From: Symploca sp. SIO2C1
Lineage (GTDB): Bacteria; Cyanobacteriota; Cyanobacteriia; Cyanobacteriales; Coleofasciculaceae
Reading direction: 5' to 3'
NCBI GenBank assembly: GCA_010692635.1
Contig: JAAHGL010000007.1
Coordinates: 129,934 to 193,933 of the forward strand
Length of the DNA: 64,000 nucleotides
In this document: positions 54,329-63,016 of the stretch, in pieces
Layout of the letters: every line of letters starts with the position of its first letter
How positions within the stretch are numbered: the first letter of the stretch is position 1
Translations under genes and position numbers: made by a program
Notes under the pieces: model-generated
What the model was told of the DNA's origin: nothing
The model's input: only the letters and a program-made list of their open reading frames with translations
Database searches by the model: none

Positions 54329-54874
54329 ATGGCGAAATTTTACAATGAGATTAACCCATCATTACAAAACTTTATCCAAGAACAAAAAATATTTTTCACA
54401 GCAACAGCACCTACTAAAGGTCGAATAAATTTATCACCCAAAGGTATAGATACTTTTCGCTGTATTGATAGCAAAACTGTTGCTTATCTGGATTTGACTG
54501 GCAGTGGTAACGAAACTTCTGCCCATCTCGAAGAAAATGGCAGAATGACAATCATGTTTTGCAGTTTTTCTGATAAACCTCTAATTTTACGCCTGTATGG
54601 TCAAGGGCAGGTAATTCGCCCCAGAGAGCCAAAATGGCAAGAGTTTTACTCTCTATTTGCTTCTCTACCAGGAGAACGGCAAATAATTGTCCTGGAAGTT
54701 GAATCTGTACAAACTTCTTGTGGTTTTGGTGTACCACTTTATGACTTTAAATCAGAAAGAGAAACTCTTGTACAATGGGCTTCTAATAAGGGACAAGAGG
54801 GAATTCATGAATATTGGCAAGGAAAAAATCTCCAGAGTATTGATGGCCTACCAACTAAACTGTTATCAGATTGA
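54329..54874 (+). CDS. Pyridoxamine 5'-phosphate oxidase family protein (flavin split-barrel)
   Basis: A 181-residue FMN-binding split-barrel protein: FFTATAPTKGRINLSPKGIDTF is the N-terminal strand set, LTGSGNETSAHLEENGRMTIMFCSF the FMN phosphate and dimer region, and QTSCGFGVPLYDF a C-terminal segment specific to this subgroup. Unlike PdxH it lacks the C-terminal PNPOx extension, so it is more likely an FMN-dependent reductase or oxidase of unknown substrate. It lies 21 bp downstream of the antitoxin-like gene on the same strand. Confidence 0.87.
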   Translation: MAKFYNEINPSLQNFIQEQKIFFTATAPTKGRINLSPKGIDTFRCIDSKTVAYLDLTGSGNETSAHLEENGRMTIMFCSFSDKPLILRLYGQGQVIRPREPKWQEFYSLFASLPGERQIIVLEVESVQTSCGFGVPLYDFKSERETLVQWASNKGQEGIHEYWQGKNLQSIDGLPTKLLSD

Positions 54875-54968
54875 GAGTTCCAACAGAAGCGCTTTGCATC
54901 CCCAATTGAATGGGAGAAACAATTCTCTTACCTATTGCCAGACTTGCAGACTCGGTGTTTATTCAGAG

Positions 54969-55057
54969 ATTAGCAATTAGCAATTAGCAATTAGCTTTGA
55001 GCATGTTTCTCGAGAGCAATTAACAATTAGCCATTAGCCATTAGCTATTAGCCATTA
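54969..55057. repeat. Heptamer tandem repeats (AATTAGC, CATTAGC)
   Basis: Two clusters of 7-bp units (54969-54996 and 55021-55057) separated by about 24 bases, between convergent genes. Confidence 0.9.
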
Positions 55058-55076
55058 TTTTTTGAGACAACTGATA

Positions 55077-56597
55077 CTAATCCCTTAAATTCGATGAATC
55101 TTTGGAAGGTGGTAAGTTATCAAATGTTGGTGGAATGCGAATGCGACTTAACTGATTCATTGCCCATTGCGCTGTTTCTTTAACTTCTGGATCCGGATCA
55201 TCGGCAGCATGGTACAACATCTGACTCATCTGCGCCACTACTTCATAAATTCGCGTCAAGTCCCGAATAGCATTTTTCCGCACCTGAGCATTGTCATCCT
55301 GTAAAGAGAGAGCCAAAGCCTTATTAAGAGGTTTAAGAGTTTTGTTGCCAATTTGGGATAGTGCCTCCAAAATTAGGCTCCGCTGCTGAGAATCTGAATC
55401 AATCATCAAATCTACTAGAGGCTTGACTGCTCTAGAATCTCCCTGTTGAGCTAGTTCCCAAATGGCTTTACGCCGTTTTTGTGGTGAGCCTTGTTGTAAG
55501 TCTTTAATTAATTCATCAACAATATTAATTTTGGCAAGGCGAGTGGTTTTTTCTAGGGGTAAGTTATCCTCTACTGTCTGAGGTTTCGGTTGAGTTGGGA
55601 AGTTGCTGCTTTGGGAGTTGGCATTGGAGGGGTTGTGATGTGAATTAGAGGAGTTTGGGGGTGAAACAGATAAATTAGAAGAGTTGTAGCCGTTATTATG
55701 ATCTTCTTGGTAAGATGACTGGGTTTGCTCAAGAGCCTCAGTTTGGTCAAACTCTTCAGTTTGTTCAAGTATCCCAGTTTGTAATTGAGATGGCTGTGTT
55801 GGCTCAAGAGTCTCAGTTTGGTCAAACTCTTCAGTTTGTTCAAGTATCCCAGTTTGTAATTGAGATGGCTGGGTTTGTTCAAGAGCCTCAGTTTGTTCAA
55901 GTATCCCGGTTTGTAGTTGAGATGGCTGGGTTTGCTCGAGAGCCTCAGTTTGGTCAAACTCTTCCGTTTGCTCTAAGGCGTTAGTGTTGGCTTCTAACTG
56001 TACTGACTCAGGATTTTCTCTACTTATATAATCATCTTTATCCGACGGAAATTGGGGCTCTGGAAATTTTTTTTGTTTACTCAGCCATCTGAACAAGAAT
56101 AATCCCCCACCAATTGCTCCGCAGACCAATATGCTACTAAGTAGCAACAAAAGTCGTTTCCCACCCTTGCTAGTAGCCTTCTCAGCATCTGGTTCGGGAG
56201 TTTCCGCTTCTGCTAGTTCTGGTTGTTCAGCTACAGTAGCTTGCAGTTTACTCCAGGTAGTGGGACCAACTATACCATCAGCTTCAAGGCCAACAGATTT
56301 TTGAAATTTGATAATGGCAAGCTCTGTAGCTTCTGAGTAGCTACCATCAGCTAAGCCATCGTAGTAGCCTAGCTGCTTAAGCTTTTCTTGCAGCGCGATG
56401 ATTGGTTCTCCCTGACTACCTTTTTCTAGAGGTAGTTGTACCGGTTCAAGGGGAACTTGAGCCACTTCTAGGGAGAAAGCCTGAACTGAGGAATAGGCAA
56501 TTGCTGAGTTTAGTTCAGAGTTATGGCACTCACCTAGAATCGAACCTAAGCAAGTAATACAGGTAGCAAAAAGTAGAGTAGAGCGATGGCTGATCAT
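55077..56597 (-). CDS. Peptidoglycan-binding, HEAT-repeat membrane protein
   Basis: A 506-residue protein. A signal-like N-terminus (LLFATCITCLGSILG) is followed by a PG_binding_1 domain (about 55-112: GSQGEPIIALQEKLKQLGYY, DGIVGPTTWSKLQ). A membrane helix (LLLLLSSILVCGAIGGGLFLF, 148-168) and a low-complexity Gln/Glu/Thr region with LEQTE-type repeats (about 205-285) follow, then HEAT/PBS-lyase repeats (375-490: RRKAIWELAQQGDSRAVKPL, LILEALSQIG). The first domain would lie in the periplasm and the HEAT part in the cytoplasm, so it may tie the cell wall to a cytoplasmic partner. The repeats are coded by similar 57-75 bp units. Confidence 0.87.
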   Translation of the reverse strand: MISHRSTLLFATCITCLGSILGECHNSELNSAIAYSSVQAFSLEVAQVPLEPVQLPLEKGSQGEPIIALQEKLKQLGYYDGLADGSYSEATELAIIKFQKSVGLEADGIVGPTTWSKLQATVAEQPELAEAETPEPDAEKATSKGGKRLLLLLSSILVCGAIGGGLFLFRWLSKQKKFPEPQFPSDKDDYISRENPESVQLEANTNALEQTEEFDQTEALEQTQPSQLQTGILEQTEALEQTQPSQLQTGILEQTEEFDQTETLEPTQPSQLQTGILEQTEEFDQTEALEQTQSSYQEDHNNGYNSSNLSVSPPNSSNSHHNPSNANSQSSNFPTQPKPQTVEDNLPLEKTTRLAKINIVDELIKDLQQGSPQKRRKAIWELAQQGDSRAVKPLVDLMIDSDSQQRSLILEALSQIGNKTLKPLNKALALSLQDDNAQVRKNAIRDLTRIYEVVAQMSQMLYHAADDPDPEVKETAQWAMNQLSRIRIPPTFDNLPPSKDSSNLRD

Positions 56598-56708
56598 AGA
56601 AGAGCCGGAGACTTATCAAGTGTAGCCGGTGTTAATAATGGAAATCTCACTCCAAGTTAGCTCAATCCTATACTGCTTTTAATGGTTAGGAACTAGTTGA
56701 GAAAAGAA

Positions 56709-57725
56709 TTAAGTAATTTTACGGAAACTTTTTAGTGCCTGAAGCTGAACAGTTTCAGATTGCTCGAAGATTGATTTTAACTTATTGGTGATTTGTTCGC
56801 GCTGGTTAATCAGATAAATGCTTACTAAAGTCATACAGACGCCCATCCACTGTAAAGGAGTGAGGACTTCGGACAATATTAAGCCACCAAACAGCAGGGC
56901 AAATACCGGGGTAAGGAATGTCAGGGCACTCAAACTAGTGAGATTTCTAGTAGAAGCAAAATAGAAGAATAGACCATAAGCGATCGCAGTACCAAAAATT
57001 GTTGAGTAAGCCAGCGCCATCCAGTTGGATAGCTCAAGATGCACCCATTGCTGATTTTCCCAGACACTGGAGAGGATAAACAAGGGTAAGCCACCCAAAA
57101 TCATATGCCAGCCTGTCGCGATTACCGGATCTGCGTATCGAGTTACCAAGCGAATCATTATCGTCCCTACTGCCATTGATAAGGATGCCAACAGCATCAG
57201 TAGTTCTCCACTGTGTAACAGTTGCTGCCAGTTGAATCCTAAAGCGAGGAAATCGCCCTGAAGGAGGCTGAAAATCAACTCATGGGGCAAACCAATCAAG
57301 CTAATTCCCAAAATACCAATTCCCAGTCCTAACCAACCCCACAGACCAATAATTTCACCAAATAGTAACGCTGAAAGGAGAGCTACTGTTAGGGGTTGAG
57401 AGTCAATCATTACTGAACCCAAACCAGCACCAGTTTTCACCAATCCTTCTGCTAAAAATCCTTGAAACAGTGCCCCATCAACTAAAGCAAACAAACTAAT
57501 CCAGAGCCATGCTAACCAACTTTTCGGCTGGGGACGTCCCATGACCGTTGCTACCACTAATACTAAAACTCCTGCTGGTAGCAAGCGCACTCCTGCCATA
57601 AACAGGGGCGTTGTGTTTGGAATTACACCTTTCATTGCCACCATTGCTGTCCCCCACAGTAAAAAAGGTGCAATCAGCAAGGAAGACAACCAAGGCGCTT
57701 CAGGGGTGATTCTCTTAGGGTGCAT
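56709..57725 (-). CDS. EamA/DMT-family transporter
   Basis: A 338-residue member of the drug/metabolite transporter superfamily with ten predicted membrane helices in two EamA halves (MAGVRLLPAGVLVLVVA in the first, LTFLTPVFALLFGGLILSE in the second). Usual roles are export of metabolites or amino acids; the substrate is not readable. Repeats with an inverted GTCATTTGTC/GACAAATGAC pair lie upstream. Confidence 0.9.
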   Translation of the reverse strand: MHPKRITPEAPWLSSLLIAPFLLWGTAMVAMKGVIPNTTPLFMAGVRLLPAGVLVLVVATVMGRPQPKSWLAWLWISLFALVDGALFQGFLAEGLVKTGAGLGSVMIDSQPLTVALLSALLFGEIIGLWGWLGLGIGILGISLIGLPHELIFSLLQGDFLALGFNWQQLLHSGELLMLLASLSMAVGTIMIRLVTRYADPVIATGWHMILGGLPLFILSSVWENQQWVHLELSNWMALAYSTIFGTAIAYGLFFYFASTRNLTSLSALTFLTPVFALLFGGLILSEVLTPLQWMGVCMTLVSIYLINQREQITNKLKSIFEQSETVQLQALKSFRKIT

Positions 57726-57966
57726 ATGATTTTGGCTTTGAAAAAATAATTCTTTATGATTCTTTACATAATTGTACTAAATTTTATACTATTCACTGGT
57801 TATTGGTCATTTGTCTTTTGTCATTGGTCATTGAGATAAAGGACAAATGACGTATATTGTCACGTAATACAAGTTGTAGAATGAGCTAAGTTGTCAACTT
57901 CTGGTAGAATTGTAAGAATTGCCCATTCGATCCCATGTGCTCATAAAAAAAATTCGTTAATTGCTC

Positions 57967-58791
57967 ATGCCCTGGCCTTTTAATCGCAAGTCTCGTAAAC
58001 AAATTGCTCGCATTGAAGTCACTGGTGTGATCGCTGGTGCTACCCGTAAAAGGCTTCTGGAAGCTCTAAAAACGGTTGAAGAAAAAAAGTTTCCTGCCTT
58101 ACTTTTGCGGATTGACAGCCCTGGCGGTACTGTTGGTGATTCTCAAGAAATCTACAGTGCTCTCATGCGCCTGCGAGAAAAGGTCAAAATTGTTGCTAGC
58201 TTTGGTAATATCTCTGCATCTGGGGGGGTTTACATTGGTATGGGGGCAGAACATATCGTGGCTAACCCTGGTACAATAACTGGGAGCATCGGGGTAATTC
58301 TGCGGGGAAATAATTTGGAACGCTTGTTAGAGAAAATCGGCGTTTCTTTCAAAGTAATTAAGTCTGGTCCTTATAAAGATATTCTAGCTTTTGACCGAGA
58401 GCTGACAGAGCCAGAAAAAAGCATTCTTCAAGAGCTGATTGATACTAGTTATCAGCAGTTTGTGCAAACAGTCGCTGACGCTCGCCAACTGGCAGTAGAA
58501 AAGGTAAAATCCTTTGCCGATGGTCGCATTTTTACTGGTCAGCAAGCAAAAGAATTGGGTGTAGTTGATCGACTCGGAAGTGAAGAAGATGCTCGTCGCT
58601 GGGCTGCAGAATTAGTAGATCTAGACCCCGAGAAAACTGAATGTTTCACTATTGAGGAGCCAAAACCTTTCTGGAGTCGTCTGTTACCTGGTAGCAGAAC
58701 TCAAACGAGTTTAGGACTTATAAATGGGATAGATTGGGTAGAATTTGAACTGTCTACGAGTGGTCAGCCTTTATGGCTATATCGACCATAG
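57967..58791 (+). CDS. sppA: Signal peptide peptidase SppA
   Basis: A 274-residue S49 peptidase of the short, single-domain type. The nucleophile Ser is in SASGGVYIGMGA and the general-base Lys in KVIKSGPYKD. ALLLRIDSPGGTVGDSQEIY is the family's N-terminal signature. I chose the ATG (MPWPFNRKSRK); a TTG two codons upstream is also open. It would degrade cleaved signal peptides, or membrane or phycobilisome proteins as reported for cyanobacterial SppA homologues. The next gene, aroH, follows by 28 bp and is probably co-transcribed. Confidence 0.92.
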   Translation: MPWPFNRKSRKQIARIEVTGVIAGATRKRLLEALKTVEEKKFPALLLRIDSPGGTVGDSQEIYSALMRLREKVKIVASFGNISASGGVYIGMGAEHIVANPGTITGSIGVILRGNNLERLLEKIGVSFKVIKSGPYKDILAFDRELTEPEKSILQELIDTSYQQFVQTVADARQLAVEKVKSFADGRIFTGQQAKELGVVDRLGSEEDARRWAAELVDLDPEKTECFTIEEPKPFWSRLLPGSRTQTSLGLINGIDWVEFELSTSGQPLWLYRP

Positions 58792-58819
58792 CAAAAATGG
58801 TAACCTGGAGGATTTTATA

Positions 58820-59221
58820 GTGGAGTGGCGAATGCGAGCAATTCGTGGAGCAACAACTGCCTCAGAAAATACAGTTGAGGCAATTCGAGAGGCAGTGATG
58901 GAACTGCTCGATGAACTAGAAGCTTACAATCAGATCGACCACGACCACATTATTAGTGCTATATTTACAACCACCCGTGATTTGGATGCTATTTTTCCCG
59001 CTGCGATCGCACGAGAGCGTCCCCGCTGGAATAATTTAGCTTTACTGGATCTCCAGCAAATGCATGTAGAGGGTAGCTTAAAGCGCTGTATCCGTTGCTT
59101 AGTCCACGTCAACATGCCAGCCTCAAAACTACAAATTTACCATCCTTATCTGCAAAAAGCGAAAAATTTAAGACCAGATTGGAGTTTAGCTCAAGCTAGT
59201 CTAACTATGTCATCTAGGTGA
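58820..59221 (+). CDS. aroH: Chorismate mutase, AroH type
   Basis: A 133-residue AroH-class mutase converting chorismate to prephenate. The GTG start is preceded by GGAGG at eight bases and gives VEWRMRAIRGATTASENT, the usual N-terminus. IRGATT, FTTTRDLDAIFPA, ARERPRWNNLALLDLQQM and RCIRCLVHVN carry the active-site Arg and Glu residues. The last 12 bases overlap the 3' end of the convergent symporter gene. Confidence 0.95.
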   Translation: MEWRMRAIRGATTASENTVEAIREAVMELLDELEAYNQIDHDHIISAIFTTTRDLDAIFPAAIARERPRWNNLALLDLQQMHVEGSLKRCIRCLVHVNMPASKLQIYHPYLQKAKNLRPDWSLAQASLTMSSR

Positions 59222-60640
59222 ACTCGGCAGAATCATTCTCCCCCCTACAATAATCAAAGAACAGACAGCAACTATTGGCACAACTGGCAAGAAACCCAAA
59301 GTCCAACTTGAGGGAATCAGCTTCAGTTGAAAGCCAATTAACATAGCTTCTCCAACTAGAATAGAAATTATACAACTAAGGGGAGGAATATTTTTCCCAT
59401 ATAAAGCGGCAATTACTGTAGGAAAGAGAACTGCCAAGCCGGTAAAAGATTGAGTAGTAATAGCTAAAATTGTATCTGGTGGATTTAAGGCAATTATCAG
59501 TCCAATGATTGCTAACATAACAATCAACACTCGACCAATAAATGTTTGTTCTTTGAGAGATGCCTGGGGACGGAGATAGGATATATAGATATCTCTAGTT
59601 AGCATCGAACTCAGGGCTAGTAGTTGAGAATCTAAAGTTGACATAAATGCAGCTAAGGCTCCTACCATCACCAGAGAGCTAACCCAGATAGGCGTATACT
59701 CTGCCAACATAATCGGCAAAATTTGATCGGTATCCTTGCCAACTAAATCGGGGAACTGAATATGTCCCCACATGCCTATAAGTACAGGACAAATAAACAG
59801 TATGATCGTTACCACAGGATAGAGAACTGAAGAAACTTTTAGGGAATTAGATGTTTTAGGTAAATAAAACCGCATGAACATTTGTGGAAACATTGGCACA
59901 CAGAGAAACCAGAGCAACATATAGCTAAACCACTTAGGTTTAGTAAAAAAGTTGTCTAAACCTCCTCGCAGAAACAGTTCTGGTTTTAGTTCATGAACAG
60001 TAAGGTTAGCTTGGCTAATGCCTCCTAGATTATGAGCGACAGTCAAAAGGGCTACAATAATTAAAATAAACATCAAAATCCCTTGCATTACATCTGTCAG
60101 AGCTACACTCTTCATCCCTCCCATAAAGACGTAAAAGACAATAACAAATGTTAAAAGACTAGCTCCAGCAAAATAAGGGATTTGTCCATTAGTTAAATTT
60201 TCTATTAGATAGCCAGCACCAATAGGCTGTAATGCTAAATAAGGTAGAGTAAAAATAACCATAACCGCCAGAAAAATTAACTTTAGCGTCTGGCTACGGC
60301 AACAATATTCAATCAACTCTGAGGGGGTAATAAAGCCTTTTTCTTTACCCAAAATCCAGACTCTATGACCAATAACATAGAATGATAAAGCGATTAACCC
60401 ACTTCCTAGGGACATCATCGGGTAATAACTAATACCAATGCGATAGCCTGCTCCAGCAAAGCCAAGAAAAAAGAAGGAACTGAAATTGGTGGCGATTAAA
60501 GTAAAAAATAGTACAAAAGTTCCAATTTTTCTATCGGCGAGGAAGTAGTCATCAGGGGTATTTTTTTGTTGACGATAACCAACAATACCCAAACCAAGAC
60601 TTGACAATAAATAAATAGCAATAATTAGGTAGGGAATCAT
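59210..60640 (-). CDS. Sodium:solute symporter (SSS family)
   Basis: A 476-residue SSS transporter with about thirteen membrane helices. ATNFSSFFFLGFAGAGYRIG is the TM1-TM2 sodium-site region, FMGGMKSVALTDVMQGILM the family signature, and MVGALAAFMSTLDSQLLALSSMLTRDIY the TM8 region with the sodium-coordinating Ser residues. Substrate unknown. The small hydrophobic protein just upstream (60682) is a typical accessory subunit of this group. Confidence 0.92.
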   Translation of the reverse strand: MIPYLIIAIYLLSSLGLGIVGYRQQKNTPDDYFLADRKIGTFVLFFTLIATNFSSFFFLGFAGAGYRIGISYYPMMSLGSGLIALSFYVIGHRVWILGKEKGFITPSELIEYCCRSQTLKLIFLAVMVIFTLPYLALQPIGAGYLIENLTNGQIPYFAGASLLTFVIVFYVFMGGMKSVALTDVMQGILMFILIIVALLTVAHNLGGISQANLTVHELKPELFLRGGLDNFFTKPKWFSYMLLWFLCVPMFPQMFMRFYLPKTSNSLKVSSVLYPVVTIILFICPVLIGMWGHIQFPDLVGKDTDQILPIMLAEYTPIWVSSLVMVGALAAFMSTLDSQLLALSSMLTRDIYISYLRPQASLKEQTFIGRVLIVMLAIIGLIIALNPPDTILAITTQSFTGLAVLFPTVIAALYGKNIPPLSCIISILVGEAMLIGFQLKLIPSSWTLGFLPVVPIVAVCSLIIVGGRMILPSSPR

Positions 60641-60681
60641 TTTTTAAGCAAAATAAAATCTAAAATCTAAAATCCTTTAAC

Positions 60682-60891
60682 CTACTTCGACAGAGTTTCC
60701 CAGAAAGTTAGAGAAAAGACTAACAAAGCGATAATCAACACAATCTGCAAACCGATAAAATAGAATAGCCAAGTAGGAAGATAAAACCAGGAAAAAGATA
60801 TTTCTTGTTCCCAAGACCAAAAATCAAGGGAAAGGAAGAAAATTAAGGTAAAGCAGAAAAACCAGAAAAATGATGATTGAAAAATCTTCAT
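60682..60891 (-). CDS. Small accessory membrane protein of the SSS symporter (DUF3311-like)
   Basis: A 69-residue protein with two membrane helices (FFWFFCFTLIFFLSLDFW and LFYFIGLQIVLIIALLVFSL), ending in the cytoplasm. Such short two-helix proteins (DUF3311, DUF997/YhdT) are encoded next to SSS symporters. It lies 41 bp upstream of the symporter gene on the same strand. Confidence 0.75.
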   Translation of the reverse strand: MKIFQSSFFWFFCFTLIFFLSLDFWSWEQEISFSWFYLPTWLFYFIGLQIVLIIALLVFSLTFWETLSK

Positions 60892-61406
60892 CGCAAGGTT
60901 ACGTCATTAACAGAAGTCCCATTCTAATTAGATCTTGCACCAGTCGCAACAAAGATGTAAGGGCAATACTACTCGGATAAGCCCTAATCCCTCTCCCCCA
61001 GCTTTTTAATCGCTTCTTCTGTTCAAGGTTAAAAAAAACTTCGCTTGGGTATTAGGCCAAGCGAAGATCACCGTCAAATTAAACAGGGTTGTATTCTGAA
61101 TATTAAATTATGGTTAGGGTCTTTATATTGGCTGACCCCATTTGAATTAATATTAAGAATCTCATAAAACTTCCATTAAGTATCATTAGTTAAGGTTTTC
61201 TTTATATTTCGGTTGATTGAAATTCATCAAAATTAGTCAAGTTTTGTTACAGCATCTCCAACATGACGACTTTAGGTGGTGCTGCCTTTCTCTTTGAGAT
61301 GAAAGCGATCGCCACAAGCTGATGTCGTCAAGTGTTGAGTTACCCTATTGCTAACCCAACCTACCATTGAGGTTCATTACATCGTACTAATTTTAGGAGA
61401 TACAAG
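60892..61406. other. Divergent intergenic region (515 bp) with a minus-strand terminator
   Basis: It separates the minus-strand symporter operon from the plus-strand methyltransferase. It contains the terminator-like hairpin at 61031-61066, AT-rich sequence at 61100-61260, and a GTTGGGTT-type half-repeat near 61335-61365. No ORF is supported. Confidence 0.6.
61031..61066 (-). terminator. Intrinsic terminator on the minus strand
   Basis: Perfect 10-bp stem CTTCGCTTGG/CCAAGCGAAG with an 8-base loop. Read on the minus strand it is followed by eight Ts. It lies upstream of the symporter operon on that strand with no gene before it, so it would end a leader or small RNA that begins between 61070 and 61400. 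Confidence 0.75.
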
Positions 61407-62351
61407 ATGGCAAGATATAGAAACAATTTGCCACAATTATCCAGTGATTTATTCCTCACCGATGGTGGTATGGAAACAACACTCATTTTTCACGAAGGAC
61501 TTGATTTACCTGAGTTTGCCGCTTTTGATTTGTTGAAGAATGATAAAGGGTATCAAGCTCTTGAGAAATACTTCCACACTTATGCCACCATTGCCAAAAA
61601 TAATGAAGTTGGATTCATTCTTGAGAGTGCTACTTGGCGTGCTAATCCAGATTGGGGTACAAAATTGGGTTATGACGATCAAGCTTTGGCAGATATGAAC
61701 CGGAAAGCGATCGCGTTACTCCATGATATTCGTGCCGAATACGAAACTGAAAAAACTAAGATGGTGATTAGTGGCTGTATAGGGCCGCGCGGAGATGGAT
61801 ATAATCCCTCTGAGCAGATGAGCGAGACTGAAGCCGAGCAATATCACCGACAGCAAATTGCAACATTTCGAGATGCAGATGCAGATATGGTGACAGCAAT
61901 TACCATGACTTATACGGAAGAAGCAATTGGTATTGTACGAGCAGCCAAATCAGTTGGGATGCCAGTGGCGATCTCCTTTACAGTGGAAACAGATGGCAGA
62001 TTGCCAACCAGTCAAACCCTCAAAGATGCGATCGCACAAATTGATGCAACTACCAACAACGCACCCGCCTATTACATGATCAACTGTGCTCATCCAACTC
62101 ACTTTGCCGATGTTTTAGTTCCAGGTGAACCTTGGTTAGAACGAATTCGCGGTATCCGAGCCAATGCTTCCACCAAAAGTCATGCTGAACTCGATGAGTC
62201 GGAGGAACTCGATGACGGCAACCCAGAGGAACTCGGCACTCAATATCATGAACTCAAAGACAGATTGAAAAATTTAAATATTTTGGGTGGTTGCTGTGGA
62301 ACAGATCACCGTCATCTTGAAGCAATCTCCAAAGCCTGTATTTCCATGTGA
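61407..62351 (+). CDS. Homocysteine S-methyltransferase family protein
   Basis: A 314-residue methyltransferase preceded by an AGGAG ribosome site. The zinc cysteines are in YMINCAHPTHF and GGCCGTDHRHL. DGGMETTLIFHEGLDLPEFAAF is the N-terminal barrel start. The family (MmuM, BHMT, selenocysteine methyltransferases) transfers a methyl group from S-methylmethionine, SAM or betaine to homocysteine, or acts on related thiols. The donor here is unknown. Monocistronic. Confidence 0.9.
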   Translation: MARYRNNLPQLSSDLFLTDGGMETTLIFHEGLDLPEFAAFDLLKNDKGYQALEKYFHTYATIAKNNEVGFILESATWRANPDWGTKLGYDDQALADMNRKAIALLHDIRAEYETEKTKMVISGCIGPRGDGYNPSEQMSETEAEQYHRQQIATFRDADADMVTAITMTYTEEAIGIVRAAKSVGMPVAISFTVETDGRLPTSQTLKDAIAQIDATTNNAPAYYMINCAHPTHFADVLVPGEPWLERIRGIRANASTKSHAELDESEELDDGNPEELGTQYHELKDRLKNLNILGGCCGTDHRHLEAISKACISM

Positions 62352-63016
62352 TTGGTGTGTACCCACAAACTCAATTCTCAATTACTGACTCAGGACTTAC
62401 GCCGCTGTACCACATATAGATTCAAAGGTGCGTTACGCTACGCTGGTGGCAAAATATTTCGTAATGTCGTGAAGCGACTGGAAGACCCCTAAATCCCCAT
62501 TGGATCCCCCTCCCGTCCCCCTTTCCAAGGGGGAAGCCAAATGTTTCTTTGATACCAACTGGTTATGAATTGCAAAACAAGCGCAGGTGTTACACTCTAT
62601 CTAGGGTGTATTTTCAAAATCAAATATCTAATATAAAGACGTTAGTATTTGGGGAATAATTCATCACTTAAACTCCAGATAAGCTGTTCTGCATTTAAAT
62701 TTTTCAGGCAAACCTTTTGATATAAAAAATCTGGGCTTCAAAAATTCCAATTTAAATGCATTTTTGCTTCTACAGTTCCAAGGCTGACGCTCTTTATGTC
62801 ACTACTACTAGTAGTTCGTCCAGACTAAAACTGTGGGTATGAGTGTAGGTTGGGTTGAGGAACGAAACCCAACGATGTCGGGATTTGTTGGGTGTCGCTA
62901 GCGCTCTACCCAACCTACAGATTTAGCATTGTTTTCCCACTAGGCTAATGCCCTCCAACGGACGAAAAAATAAACCCTAGAGTATTGAGAACAGTGTTGT
63001 CATAGCTTCTATCACA
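62352..63016. other. Intergenic region (665 bp) with dispersed repeats
   Basis: Contains a GC-rich CCCCCTTTCCAAGGGGGAAG hairpin near 62517 and the palindromic repeat at 62842-62922. The only reading frame (62945-63136, minus) opposes the real GAF gene and is not supported. The remainder looks non-functional apart from promoter sequence for that gene. Confidence 0.6.
62842..62922. repeat. Dispersed palindromic repeat (GTAGGTTGGGT family)
   Basis: TGTAGGTTGGGTTGAGG and CTACCCAACCTACAG arms around a CGAAACCCAACG/GTTGGGTGTCGC core. Third clear copy in the window (see 17539, 18617). Confidence 0.88.

Noticed and set aside
55571-55957. 128-codon minus-strand frame and an overlapping plus-strand frame (55715-55984)
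   Set aside because: Both are shifted-frame or antisense shadows of the Gln/Glu repeat region of the PG-binding/HEAT protein.
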